Assembly (NCBI RefSeq): GCF_030445035.2
Contig: NC_080695.1
Span: 1,916,545 to 1,980,544, forward strand
Source: Dasypus novemcinctus
Lineage: Eukaryota > Chordata > Mammalia > Cingulata > Dasypodidae
Length of the DNA stretch: 64,000 nt
Direction: 5' to 3'
Position 1 is the first letter of the stretch; each line of letters starts with the position of its first letter. The position numbers were made by a program, and so were the translations under genes. Positions 23,075 to 35,049 of this stretch are shown in pieces. The notes beneath the pieces are model-generated. The model did no database searches, had not been told where the DNA came from, and saw nothing but the letters and a program-made list of their open reading frames with translations.

Positions 23075-23473
23075 AGGGGCAGCAGACCTGGCCCAGTGGT
23101 TAGGGCGTCCGTCTACCACATGGGAGGTCCGCAGTTCAAACCCCGGGCCTCCTTGACCCATGTGGAGCTGGCCCATGTGCAGTGTAGATGCACGCAAGGA
23201 GTGCTGTGCCATGCAGGGGTGTCCCCCGCATAAGGGAGCCCTATTCACAAGGAGTGCACCCCATAAGGAGAGCTGCCCAGCGCGAAAGAAAGTGCAGCCT
23301 GCCCAGGAATGGTGCAGCACAGAGAACTGACACAACAAGATGACACAAGAAAGAGAAACGGATTCCTGTGCCACTGACAACAATGGAAGAGGACAAAGAA
23401 GACGCAGCAAATAGACACAGAGAACAGACAACTGGGGGGGGGATAAATAAATAAATAAATCTTAAAAAAAAAA
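23075..23473 (+). mobile_element. tRNA SINE in provirus
   Basis: Full-length; flanked by AAATTGAATGGAGG / AAATCAAATGGAGG. Confidence 0.92.
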
Positions 23474-24266
23474 ATCAAATGGAGGATGCCCTGCAGGTTT
23501 ACTGACCTGTAGAGGACCCATGACTCATGTTTCCCTCCCAATTTCTACTTATTGTAATGAAAATGTTTATCCTATGTCTGTCAAATTGTGTATTGGAAAC
23601 AGATTAATTGTTTTGTAAAGTTTCATAGGTCTATAGCAGACAGGACTTTGCCCCAAGACAACCTGTATTTCTTTAAATTGATTGTGATATGATTTAGTAC
23701 TTGCGTAGTTACTGATTTAAGGTTTTTTAAAATATTGTAATCTCTTTTTGGAATTCAGAGGGTGGAGTGTAGCAGTTTGATATGGTTATGAATCCCAAAA
23801 ATAGATACTGGATTGTTTGTAATCTGATCTGAACCTGGGCCCGACTGAGTTATGATTAGGGCTTTAATTGGACCATGTCATTAGGGCACTGAGTCCCCGC
23901 CCCTGGGTGGGAGGGCATTCACAGATAAAAGGCATGGCAAAGGACAGAGTTGCGGGTTTCTGATGCTAAAGTCTTAAGCTAGAGCCCGGGGGCGGTGGGG
24001 AGGAGAGAGACAGAGCTGTCTGCCTAACAGTCTACAGCTGGCCTTGTGGAGGAAACAGGAGCTGAGCCCAGAGGAACCAGGAGGCCTGAGCCCTCGCAGA
24101 CGTCAGCAACCATCTTGCTCCATCACGTGAAAATGGACTTTGGTGAGGGAAGTAACTTATGCTTTGTGGCCTGGTATCTGTAAATGCCTACCCTAAATAA
24201 ATCCCTTTACAATGCCCAGCAGATTTCTGGTGTTTTGCATCAGGACCCCTTTGGCTGATTAATGCA

Positions 24267-27160
24267 TGGGGCTTCCCCTTGCCCCCGGAAGGTCCCAGGG
24301 TCTGGGGGTCTTTGAGATCTGTTCTGCATAGCAACCTTCCCTCAGGGGGCTTCCGGTGGGGTCTCATGGCCATGTCTTCTGCCAGGCTATAGCTGTTTTC
24401 CCCCTTGCCCTCCACCAGCCTGCCTCACCATCCCCCGAGTTTACACCCGTATTCTTAAGGGCGAGCTGAAGGGCAATGGCCGTTCTTGTGTGGCCGGTTA
24501 GGGCAGTAGGCCCTGCCTGCCAGGGAGTGAACCCTCTGGCTCTTCTTTTGAGGTGGAGGCTGAGGTCTGGCACTGTGGCTGGAACTGGATGAAACCCCTG
24601 CATGACCATTACCTTGTTCTGGAAGGCATGGATTCTGGAAGAAATAAACTTAGAATTTTTAAGCTACATGGTCCTACTAAAAGGATAAAGAAAATGGTGG
24701 AAAGCGGGCCCAAAAATGGTGCCAGCCATGACATACTGGACCATGAGCATGAGGGTGCCAGGTGCCTCCAGAAACTGCATCCTCCCGAAGTTGGTGGGCT
24801 TCGTCTCGTAGGTTTCCAGTGCCGTCCAGGACTGTTCCAGAGCGATTTACACAAAAACAGCATTCCTCCTTGAGGACCAGGCAGGTTCCTCCCGGTCTGA
24901 TGTTAGCATGTTTAGGGCCCTGCGATTTTGCAGCACCACAGTGGCAAGGAGTCTGTTTGCTCTCCAAGGGCTTCTAGGGAGCAGCTAGTTTCTTCTATGC
25001 TATTGGTTAGCTCCAGGGAGAGGTCATGGTAGACCTGCTGGGTTTGGAATAAACTGCCAACCCCAGTTCCCACAGCAGTGGTTATGCCTGGAACAGCTAG
25101 GAGGGGGATGAGGAGAGGCACTGCCCTTTTAGTTGTATGGTGAGAAATTACAGGAAATGAGACAGTGATGTTTTCAGGACCATAGTAGGTAGAAGAGGTG
25201 ACATATGCTGGTGAGAATAAGCGGGCCAAAGGGGAGGCAAGGAGAGGTAGGCCTTGCCTTCTCAAAGAGAGAAAATCCCATCTTGATAGTTTAAAGTTGC
25301 AGCAAACGTGAGATGGGCTATTGGTGAGCTGGAGCCCTGTTGGGAACTCATGGTTCCCAGCTCCCCGGTTAGCCTGCTGGCAGGCAGTACTGACAAACAC
25401 CTGCTGCGCCCTGGGTCACGAAAGAGGATGCTTCTCTGGGTGTCCCAGACAAGACTAGGTTCTCCCCCAGGCCTAGGGGTCACGCTACGACACGCCGCGG
25501 CATCTTTGGTGGGGTGTTTTGGTCGGCATAAGTTGTGCTTAGAAGTAGAGTCTCAAGAGCTAGCTGGGTGTCCCCAACAGCACTGGGCAGTGTTCCAGTC
25601 CCTTCCTCGTCCTCCCCTCGGCCACGGAGCCTTGAGAAGGTCTCTGGTGCTGGTGACCCTGCAGCGCTGATGGGTCCTGGGTCAGGTCAGCGTCCCCCCA
25701 GTCATAGGATGATGCAGTAGACTACATGAAGCTTCACTGGGCTGGAGTTATGTACGAGTTATGTACTGGTTCTGACAAAGACACTGCTTAACGTTGTCTC
25801 TTGAAGAGACATTTCAGGCCGTCTGATGGCTGGCACTCGAATGTCTCATCAGGTGCTTCTGGTGAGCTGGCACCTCCTTGGACAGCTGGCTTCACTCGGG
25901 ATAAGTGTACCCAGCTGGCGATTCCTTTAACAGCTGTGGGAGTGAGCAGAGCCACAGGGTAAGTTCACTTCCATTTTGGCTCTCCTTGGGAGTGAGGCCT
26001 GTTTTTCTGCCAGGTTTTTAATTTAGGTAAAGGTAACTCACAGCTGGGGCTAGGGAAGATTTTGTTCCCAAGCTCCTGGATAACTTGAATTTTTCCCAGG
26101 TTGATAAAATATTTGGTGAGGTCCTGGGTGAGGAAAGGTTGCCCATAGACCATCTCAATGGGGCGAAGCTGCAGTGGGTCTTTGGGGTATGCACAGCCTC
26201 AGCAAAGCAGGTTGGTGCCCCAAGGTGAGGTTTCCTGGCAAAGTTTTGCCAGAATTTATTTCAGAATGTGGTTGGCTCTTTCTGCTTTCCCTGAGGACCA
26301 GGGCCTCCAGGAGCTGTGAAGATGGTATTTAGGGAAGTGGACTTGGCCCAGTGGTTAGGGCGTCTGCCTACCACATGGCAGGACCGCAGTTCAAACCCCG
26401 GGTCTCCTTGACCCGTGTGGAGCTGGCCCATGTGCAATCCTGATGCGTGTAAGGAGTGCCCTGCCACGCAGGGGTGTCCCCCACATAGGGGAGCCCCACA
26501 TGCAAGGAGTGCACCCCGTAAGGAAAGCCACCCAGGGCAAAAGAAAGTGCAGCCTGCCCAGGAATGGCACCACACACACGGAGAGCTGACATAGCAAGAT
26601 GACACAACAAAAAAGAAAGCAGATTTCTGGTGCCACTGATGAGGATAGAAGTGGTCACCGAAGAACACACAGGGAATGGACACAGAAAGAAGACAACTGG
26701 GGGCGGGGGGGAAGGGGAGAGAAATAAATGGAAAAAAAAAAAGATGGTATTTAATTCTGAGGGCAGCCAATAGACCTTGGGCTATTTTGCTAGTCAAAGC
26801 TGGCCCACTGTCACTCAGGAGGGATTCAGGCCACCCGAGCCTGGGGATGAGTCCTTTTAGCCAAAGCCCTCATTTGCCATTTCTCTTTTGGTGGGAAACA
26901 CTTCCACCCATCAGCAAAAGTATCTACCAGTACTAAGAGGTACTCCTAGCCCTGGCAGGATGGCATGTGGGTGGAGCCTACCTGCCAGCCCCCCAGGTAT
27001 GATCCCCGCAGCTGAACAGGGGGATTAGGGGGGAGGCCGTTTAAGCCTCCTGTTGTTTGGGTCATTACTTGTACCTGAGGAGCAACTCCTGGTGCCCTCC
27101 TTGATGGTTTTTCCAGGCCCTCAAAGACCCATTGAGCTAAGCTGGTCAGGGGCCCCTCCC
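24267..27160 (-). mobile_element. class I (gamma-type) ERV remnant: integrase and env
   Basis: On the minus strand, about 27000-25960 reads as the C-terminal half of a retroviral integrase and about 25700-24590 as an env gene. In the env part, the transmembrane subunit shows a hydrophobic fusion-peptide-like segment (around 25130-25060), a heptad region, a CX6CC cysteine motif (around 24890) and a membrane anchor (around 24690-24620), a gammaretrovirus-like layout. Reading frames are broken by stops and frameshifts and by a SINE at 26332-26741. No LTR was identified on either side; the MaLR provirus abuts the env end. Confidence 0.75.
26332..26741 (+). mobile_element. tRNA SINE in the ERV integrase region
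   Basis: Full-length, flanked by AGATGGTATTTA on both sides; splits the ERV integrase sequence. Confidence 0.93.
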
Positions 27161-27449
27161 TAGAGGAGAGGCTTGGTGGGGTCGGGGAAGGGGCTTCCCG
27201 GCCACCGCTCCCAGCAGGTAGACGCGAGCTTCCTTATGAGCTGGGCAGCTTCCGGGGTGAACCCTAGGCTCCCCGCTTTGGTCCACTCGTCCTGGGTACC
27301 ACCTGGAGCCTCAGGTAGCTGGACAGGTGCTGGGACAAGGGCCGGGCGGGAGACCGGTGCTTGCGAGGCGGCTCCAGCTGCTGCGTGTGCGGGGCGCCCC
27401 CCTGGCTGGAGCAGGGTCTGTCCTCGCCGCCCTGGCAATCATAACTGCT

Positions 27450-27870
27450 ACTGAAGTCGGGCAGTCGGGGACGATGGGCTCCTCCAGGGTCTTCAGTAAT
27501 GGAAGAAAGTGTAGCACTGATGTGGAGGAAGTGGCCACGGTAGCTGCTGAGGGCAGGGAGAGGGAAGAAGAGGTGAGATGTGGGGCATTTTCAGGACTTG
27601 GAGCTGTCCTGGGTGGTGCTGCAGGGACAGATGCAGGACATTCTATGTCCTCCCAAGGCCCACTGGGTGGACTGGGGAGAGTGCGGACTACAATGTAAAC
27701 CACTATCCATGCGGTGCAGCCGTGCTCCAAAATGTACTCACCAAGTTCAATGCCCGTGCCATAATGATGAAAGAGGTTGTTGATGTGGGAGGAGGGGGTG
27801 AGGCGGGTGGGGGGTATATGGGGACCTCTTATATTTTTTGAATGTATCATTTAAAAATAATAATGAAGAA
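27450..27870 (+). mobile_element. L1 3' UTR fragment
   Basis: Same type as 17690-18520: GGGGCATTTTCAGG, then GTGCGGACTACAATGTAAAC and GGGGTATATGGGGACCTCTT, ending in an A-rich tail. Confidence 0.7.
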
Positions 27871-27879
27871 AAAAAAAGA

Positions 27880-28560
27880 CTCAGAACGCGCCACGGGGGA
27901 GGCCAGCAGGTCACCGAGGAGTGGGAGACAAGGACGGAGTCACGCCCCCAGGTGCAGCTCGCCTCCTCCGGGCAGAGCGCGCCCTCCGGCTGGGAGGGCC
28001 GCTTGCTCACTGCACCCGCCCAGTGGGCGGGGCCGCGGCTGGCGGCTGCTCTGATTGGCCGCCCCGCCTGTCAGTTCTCAGGGGTCGCCTTTCCTGCGCC
28101 CTCCTCTCGCGAGGCCTCGGCCAGGTCTTCACGTCCTGGAGGCTCCCGCCTGGGCGGCGTCGGGGCCCGGGGTCTCCTGCCGCTGTGCGCCCGCGAGCCC
28201 CCCGAGGACGGAACGCTCCTCCCCGCCGCCAGCCCTGGGCCGCTAGGGGCCCTCGGCTGTGCGCCTGGGCCGGCCCGGGGAAGCGCTCGGGCTCCTGGCG
28301 TTCTGAACCGAGCGCACCGCGGAGCCTGCCCTTCGGCGCCCTCCCCGCCAGAGCCACCCCGCGAGCCCCTCGCCGCGGGCTTGGCCCGAGGCTCGGCCGC
28401 TGAGCGGTCAAGGCCGGAGCGGAGGAGGGGCCGCGGGGTCCCCCGGGGGAGCAGGGCGCAGCGCTGGGGGCCTGACTCCGTAGCCGCACCTCAGGGGTCC
28501 CTGGCAATTGAGCCTGGATTTAACTAACCGGCTACCTGGGAGCCATCGGTGGCCCCTGCC
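27880..28560. promoter_or_regulatory. orphan CpG-rich island with CCAAT and GC boxes
   Basis: GC- and CpG-dense, unlike its surroundings. Contains GGGCGGGGCC (28025) with CTGATTGGCC (28051) close by, an arrangement typical of promoters. No recognised exon lies on either side. ORFs of 160-229 codons on both strands show only low-complexity composition. It could start an unknown or non-coding transcript, or be a remnant of LTR or GC-rich intergenic sequence. Confidence 0.45.
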
Positions 28561-28650
28561 GCAAGCTCGTCCTTTACCGGTGGGGGTGAAGACGGCGGAA
28601 GGTTGCCCCCAAGTTAATTTGGTGGCTTTCCCAAGCAGAAAATCTGTAGC

Positions 28651-29038
28651 TGGGAAGCGGATTTGGCACGACGGATAGGGGGTCCGCTTACCACATGGGA
28701 GGTCCAGGGTTCAAACCCCGGGTCTCCTGACCCATGTGATGAGCTGGCCCATGTGCAGTGCTGATGCGCACAAGGAGTGCCGTGCCATGCAGGGGTGTCC
28801 CGCCCGCAGGGGAGCCCCACGTGCAAGGAGCGCACCCCGTAAGGAGAGCCGCCCAGCACGACAAAAGAGCAGCGTGCCCAGGAGTGGCACAGCAGGATGA
28901 CGCAACAAAAAGAGACACAGATTCCTGTGCCGCTGACAAGAATACAGGCAGACACAGAAGAATACACAATGAAAGGACACAGAGAGCAGACATCTGGGGG
29001 CGGGGGGTGGGAGGGGAGAGAAAGAAATTTAAAAAAAG
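28651..29038 (+). mobile_element. armadillo-type tRNA SINE
   Basis: Nearly full-length copy with the standard head, lacking some of the 3' body. Confidence 0.9.
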
Positions 29039-30684
29039 TCAGTGGCCCGCGCGGCTCCCAGGCAAGGTGGCCGTCCCTGCGCTGTTATCCCGGGGTTTGG
29101 GGAAATAAGCTACTGGTCGAGAATCTCGCCCAGTGTCTGGACTAACCCTCCCAGAGCCACCCCCTGCCTCTCAGTTACTTATGGAAGGAAAGGCTTGTGG
29201 GGGAGGAATTCCCGAGGCTGGGGGTAATGAGGCCCGCTTAAGGCACGACCGCAGCGTCCCGGGCTGTCCCTGTCCTAAGGGGCAGCAGTCGGCCCCTGCG
29301 TAGCACTGCCCAGGGCTGGACTACCTCCCCGGCCTGGGGTCCCCGTCCACAGGAACCTGCCATCCCTCGGAAGTCCCCGGCTGTGTCCTTGTCTGGGGCC
29401 GAGGAGAACTAGTGGTGGTTTGCGCTCTTCCTGGGAGAGAGCCCTTTCCCCTGGGGTGAAAAGAAACCCTAGATAGGAGACTCTCTGCCAGGAGAGCTGT
29501 GCCTTGGATGCCAACACTCTGTAGCCCCCATCGGCCAGGAAATTAGGACTAAAATGGCATTGGCATCAGAAATTTCCTTTGTTCGGCTAGAAAGCAACGG
29601 AGCATCCACACGTTGTAGGAGGGCACTCTGAGGCCAGGGGAGGTCAGCCCCGGCCTGAGCTGAGGCAACCCCCAGTGTGGGGGCTGTTAGGAAGCCCCGT
29701 GGCTATGCGGCCCACGGGAGCTGGACTGGAGGTTCAAAGCTGTCCTGCTGCCATTCAGAGGCAAAAAGGAACCGGGAGGCCGAGGGGAGAGGAATGCAGA
29801 ACGAGGCGGCCTTCAAGGCAGAACGGTAAACCAAGCCGTGGTTTCTGGGACCCAGTTTAGCAGAGCCTCAGGGTTGGGCATGCCTGGATGCACGGCAAAG
29901 ACGGAGCTACAGCCTGTCCTTAGGTCCTGAGCCGGCGGTAAGGGTCGCTGCGCTTTTCACGGGAGGCGCGGGCGTGTCGAAAGGACCCTGGCAGGGAATG
30001 GGAGGCCGTTCTGCAAGAACCTTTTAACCTGGCTGGAGGCCTTGAAAACTTCTCCCTAGGAGAACCCTGCTTTCTCTGAGGGCAGGGCTGGTTAGTGCCA
30101 TAAGCCATGGGCGCTGCGGGAATTCGGATGTGGGGCATCTCCCCTATCCCATACCGAGGGATTTGTTCGGTCGGCTATTTCTTAGAAAATTTCACTTAGT
30201 GGGGTCCCCAGGTCTGATACCAACACTGCAGCCAGACTGATGGTTTCAAACCCAGGCCTACCAGCTCTCGTTTCCAAGGCATTATACACCTGGGGGCCCA
30301 GGCGGGGGTCCACCAGCCGAACGCTAGCCCCCGGGGAATGGGGAAGGCCTCATCGCCATAAAGGCCCAGGCCTTCTGGAATAACCAGGAAGGATGGCGCA
30401 CGAGGAGGCTTCCTCGTCCAAGGCGCGGGGCTCGATAAACGGCCTAGACCGTGACTTCCATCAGCTCCTGCCACGGGGCACGACTGAGGAGAAAGAGGCC
30501 GGGAGGGCAGGTAGGCCAGGCACGCAGCTCCCCGGTCAATTGAGAAATGAACAGTCAAACCTGCCACGTCAGGGGTCACCGAGGCTCCTCCTGGCTGTGG
30601 TCACGGAGCCGTCCAGGGACCCGCACTGGGCCTCGGCCCTCAGTCCTCCACCTCTCAGACCTCAGGGTCTATTGGCTGCACTGA
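29039..30684. other. intergenic DNA, unassigned
   Basis: Moderately GC-rich. No repeat or gene I can name. A link to the ERV pol/env remnant (a gag region on the minus strand) is possible but not shown by any motif. Confidence 0.35.
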
Positions 30685-33014
30685 ACACACCTGACCGACC
30701 CGTGGTCACTCACCTCCACGCCCCTGAGTGCACCTGACTGACCCCGTAGTCACTCATCTCCACACCACTGAATGCACCTGACCGACCCGTGGTCACCCAC
30801 CACCACACCCCTGAGCGCACCTGACTGACCTCCACACCCCTGAGCGCACCTGACCGACCCGTGGTCACTCACCTCCTCACCCCTGAGCGCACCTGACCGA
30901 CCCGTGGTCACTCACCTCCACACCCCTGAGCGCACCTGACCGACCCGTGGTCACTCACCTCCACACCCCTGAGCGCACCTGACCGACCCGTGGTCACTCA
31001 CCTCCACACCCCTGAGCGCACCTGACCGACCCGTGGTCACTCACCACCACACCCCTGAGCGCACCTGACCGACCCGTGGTCACTCACCTCCACACCCCTG
31101 AGCGCACCTGACCGACCCGTGGTCACTCACCTCCACACCCCTGAGTGCACCTGACTGACCTCCTCACCCGAGCGCACCTGACCGACCCGTGGTCACTCAC
31201 CACCACACCCCTGAGCGCACCTGACTGACCTCCTCACCCGAGCGCACCTGACTGACCCGTGGTCACTCACCTCCTCACCCGAGCGCACCTGACCGACCCG
31301 TGGTCACCCTCCTCCTCACCCCTGAGCGCACCTGACCGACCCGTGGTCACTCACCTCCACGCCCCTGAGTGCACCTGACTGACCCCGTAGTCACTCATCT
31401 CCACACCACTGAATGCACCTGACCGACCCGTGGTCACCCACCACCACACCCCTGAGCGCACCTGACTGACCTCCACACCCCTGAGCGCACCTGACCGACC
31501 CGTGGTCACTCACCTCCTCACCCCTGAGCGCACCTGACCGACCCGTGGTCACTCACCTCCTCACCCCTGAGCGCACCTGACCGACCCGTGGTCACTCACC
31601 TCCACGCCCCTGAGCGCACCTGACCGACCCGTGGTCACTCACCTCCTCGCCCCTGCGTGCACCTGACTGACCCGTGGTCACTCACCTCCTCACCCGAGCG
31701 CACCTGACCGACCTGTGGTCACTCACCTCCACGCCCCTGAGTGCACCTGGCTGACCCCGTAGTCACTCATCTCCACACCACTGAATGCACCTGACCGACC
31801 CGTGGTCACCCAACACCACACCCCTGAGCGCACCTGACCGACCCGTGGTCACTCACCTCCACACCCCTGAGTGCACCTGACCGACCCGTGGTCACTCACC
31901 TCCACACCCCTGAGCGCACCTGACCGACCCGTGGTCACCCACCACCACACCCCTGAGCGCACCTGACCAACCCGTGGTCACTCACCTCCTCACCCCTGAG
32001 CGCACCTGACCGACCCGTGGTCACTCACCTCCACACCCCTGAGTGCACCTGACCGACCCGTGGTCACTCACCTCCACACCCCTGAGCGCACCTGACCGAC
32101 CCGTGGTCACTCACCTCCTCACCCCTGAGTGCACCTGACCGACCCGTGGTCACTCACCTCCACACCCCTGAGTGCACCTGACCGACCCGTGGTCACTCAC
32201 CTCCACACCCCTGAGCGCACCTGACCGACCCGTGGTCACTCACCACCACACCCCTGAGCGCACCTGACTGACCTCCTCACCCGAGCGCACCTGACTGACC
32301 CGTGGTCACTCACCTCCACACCCCTGAGCGCACCTGACTGACCCGTGGTCACTCACCTCCACGCCCCTGAGTGCACCTGACCGACCCGTGGTCACTCACC
32401 TCCACGCCCCTGAGCGCACCTGACCGACCCGTGGTCACTCACCTCCACACCCCTGAGCGCACCTGACCGACCCGTGGTCACTCACCTCCACACCCCTGAG
32501 CGCACCTGACCGACCCGTGGTCACTCACCTCCACGCCCCTGAGCGCACCTGACCGACCCGTGGTCACTCACCTCCTCGCCCCTGAGCGCACCTGACCGAC
32601 CCGTGGTCACCCTCCTCCTCACCCCTGAGCGCACCTGACTGACCCGTGGTGACTCACCTCCTCACCCCTGAGCGCACCTGACCGACCCGTGGTCACCCTC
32701 CTCCTCACCCCTGAGCGCACCTGACTGACCCGTGGTCACTCACCTCCTCACCCCCGAGCGCACCTGACTGACCCGTGGTCACCCTCCTCCTCACCCCTGA
32801 GCGCACCTGACTGACCCGTGGTCACTCACCTCCACACCCCTGAGCGCACCTGACCGACCCGTGGTCACCCTCCTCCTTACCCCTGATTGCACCTGACTGA
32901 CCCGTGGTCACTCACCTCCTCACCCCTGAGCGCACCTGACCGACCCGTGGTCACTCACCTCCACACCCCTGAGTGCACCTGACCGACCCGTGGTCACTCA
33001 CCTCCTCACCCTGA
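30685..33014. repeat. 43-bp VNTR, 2.3 kb
   Basis: About 54 head-to-tail copies of a 43-bp unit built from GCGCACCTGACCGACCCGTG, GTCACTCACCTCCACACCCC and TGA, with point variants (CTCC/ACCAC, CACACC/CTCACC, GACC/GACT) and some 5- to 20-bp deletions. A diagnostic variant containing ACCCCGTAGTCACTCATCTC recurs at 30741, 31382 and 31754, showing that blocks of many units were duplicated together. No gene; no clear flanking element. Confidence 0.97.
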
Positions 33015-33958
33015 GGGACCGCGCGGCCGTGCGGCCCTGGCCCTCGTCTCTGCCTGTCCCCTTCGACAGCTCCACCTGGGGTCTGTGTGGGAGCTGCTGC
33101 TGCCCGCGCTGCATACAGGCTCGTCCACGGGGCAGCCGTCCATGGGCACGACCTTGTGCCTCCGTCCAGGTGCGGTGGAATCTTTCCTCCTGGGGTGCAG
33201 CAAGTTGAAAGGATATGTGCATGTCAGCCCACATTAGTTAAAGAGCACTGTAGGTGCTGGAGCCCCTGGTAAAGCTGGCGGGGTCCAGAGTGCTGTCCTC
33301 ACTCCTTGCGCTGTGCCAGTTTGGCCATAGGCAAGGGGCACGCACCCCAGTGGTTCGAGTCCCCATTAGCCACTTTGCTTACAGGGTCGAGCGCCTCAGA
33401 CTTCCTAGCTGGGTGGAATTCTTACTGGATTTTGTCTAGGTTCTTGGCTATGCTACAGAAATGAATTTCAAGAGCACATTGGGTGAGTTAGGCCAGGAAT
33501 TTATTCAGGCATGGAGGGATGAGAAATGGGAGAAAACAATAGACCATGGTTCCCAGGTGAAGAGGAAGGGGCTGAAAGTGATAGAGCAGGCTGATTCACA
33601 GACTGCAATCCCCCACTGTCGATTACAAATGCCCAGGTTTTACTTGCGTGGCCACGTGGCAGAGGAAAACGGTGAGAGCAGGGCGCAGAGGGCAGGAACA
33701 GGGGCCCAAAGGCCAGAGAGCGCGAATTCAGGCCTGGCGCCTGCTTTTGAACTGTTAATTATTCCACGCCTTTGCTAAAGGCAGAGGAGGGGTTCCAGCT
33801 GCTGCTGTTTTGATTGATTACCCTCCCCCCATCGATCCCCTGGCAGGGCCCAGTGATAAGGTCCTCGGGGAACACCCGGGCTTCTCCTGGCTTCCGAGGA
33901 CGTCTTTGTTCTAAATGCCAGCGTCTCGGGGAGGGTCTTCCAGCAGCCATACTGGCTT
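33015..33958. other. intergenic DNA, possible LTR piece
   Basis: 33460-33780 on the minus strand holds a poly(A)-like AATAAATTCCTGGCC (33509-33495) in a composition resembling a retroviral LTR, but no boundaries were found. Confidence 0.3.
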
Positions 33959-35049
33959 GTTTTTTTTGTTTGTTTGTTTTGTTTTAATAGTGAATCTGCT
34001 TTATTCCATTGTTCATTCCCAAATCTTGAGGATTTGGGGATGGTGATGCCCACCCTGCCTGTAACTGAGAGAGGGCTTGGATCCCATGGGGCAGATGGAT
34101 GGAAGCCTCTTGCTTGCAGTTGCAGATACTCTCTCTGTTCCTTAGGATGGGTGTTGTCCACCATCACCACCTTTTTTGTTGTCCAGGGTGAGTCCAAAGT
34201 ACTGGAGAGCGGGTGTTGCAACTCTGCTGAGGTTCAGAGCCCAACTGTCACATGCATGGACCAAAGGTTTAAGTCTCTTGGACATACACTCATAACTTAC
34301 ATTACTAACAATGGATTCAAGTAGAAGAGGCAGAAGAACCACGTGCAGGGAAGCCACGAGTGAGTCCAGCTGTCACACTGGGGAGCGTAAGTTCCAAGGA
34401 AAGGCCCGCCTGCAGGGCGCCCAGCTCCTGCGCTGTCTGCCCTGCCTTTCCTGCCGGGGTGTCTCTAGGGCCCCAGGAGCTCTGCTAGGTGAGGCAATAT
34501 TTGCTGGGCATGTAATGAGCTCCTGCTGAGACATGCATAAGCATAACCTCTGGAATGACCTCCCAACTCTCTGACTTCTCTTAGACATAAAATCTCATTT
34601 GTATCTACCATTTCCACCTTACAGTCCAGGTCTTTTTGCAGGTGCACTGCTACTTGGTTCTTGGTAGTAATCCCTTGGTGTCAAGGAGGCTTATACCCAA
34701 GAGTCCTGTCCCACCCTAGGAGGGAGGCTGTGCGTTTATATGCTGAGTTTGGCTTGGAGAGAGGCCACATTTGAGCAACAAGGAGGCCCTCAGGAGGTAA
34801 TGCTTAGGCAACATATAATACTAAGCTAAGGTTCAATTTCACAAGAAAAGGTTCATAAGCCCAGTCATCAATATCAAAGATTTGCACAATGATCTGTCCT
34901 CTTTCTCTAGGTGCTGCCCCTGTATTTGGGGGATTCTTGCTGTCCCATTAGAAAATGTACCTTAACTCCCCAGGATGGGAATTTTATGTTCTTTCTGTTA
35001 TTGTGTAGATCTCCACCCACTATGGCAATACCCCATAAATTTTTTAATT

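Larger units (their letters stand above)
20819..24266 (+). mobile_element. MaLR-type endogenous retroviral provirus
   Basis: 5' LTR 20819-20938 (about 380 bp deleted internally), internal region 20939-23767 and 3' LTR 23768-24266. The internal part starts TTTGGTACTGAGGAGTGGGG right after the LTR, like the start of mammalian MaLR internal sequences. It carries only short degenerate ORFs (20984-21199, 21203-21514) and no recognisable pol or env. Three SINEs are inserted (21487-21899, 21971-22389, 23075-23473). Not coding-competent. Confidence 0.85.

Noticed and set aside
29039-30684. gag region of the class I ERV
   Set aside because: Its position would suit it, but I could find no gag motif or primer-binding site.
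30685-33014. CRISPR-like direct repeats
   Set aside because: The units are contiguous without unique spacers, and the sequence is mammalian; it is a minisatellite.
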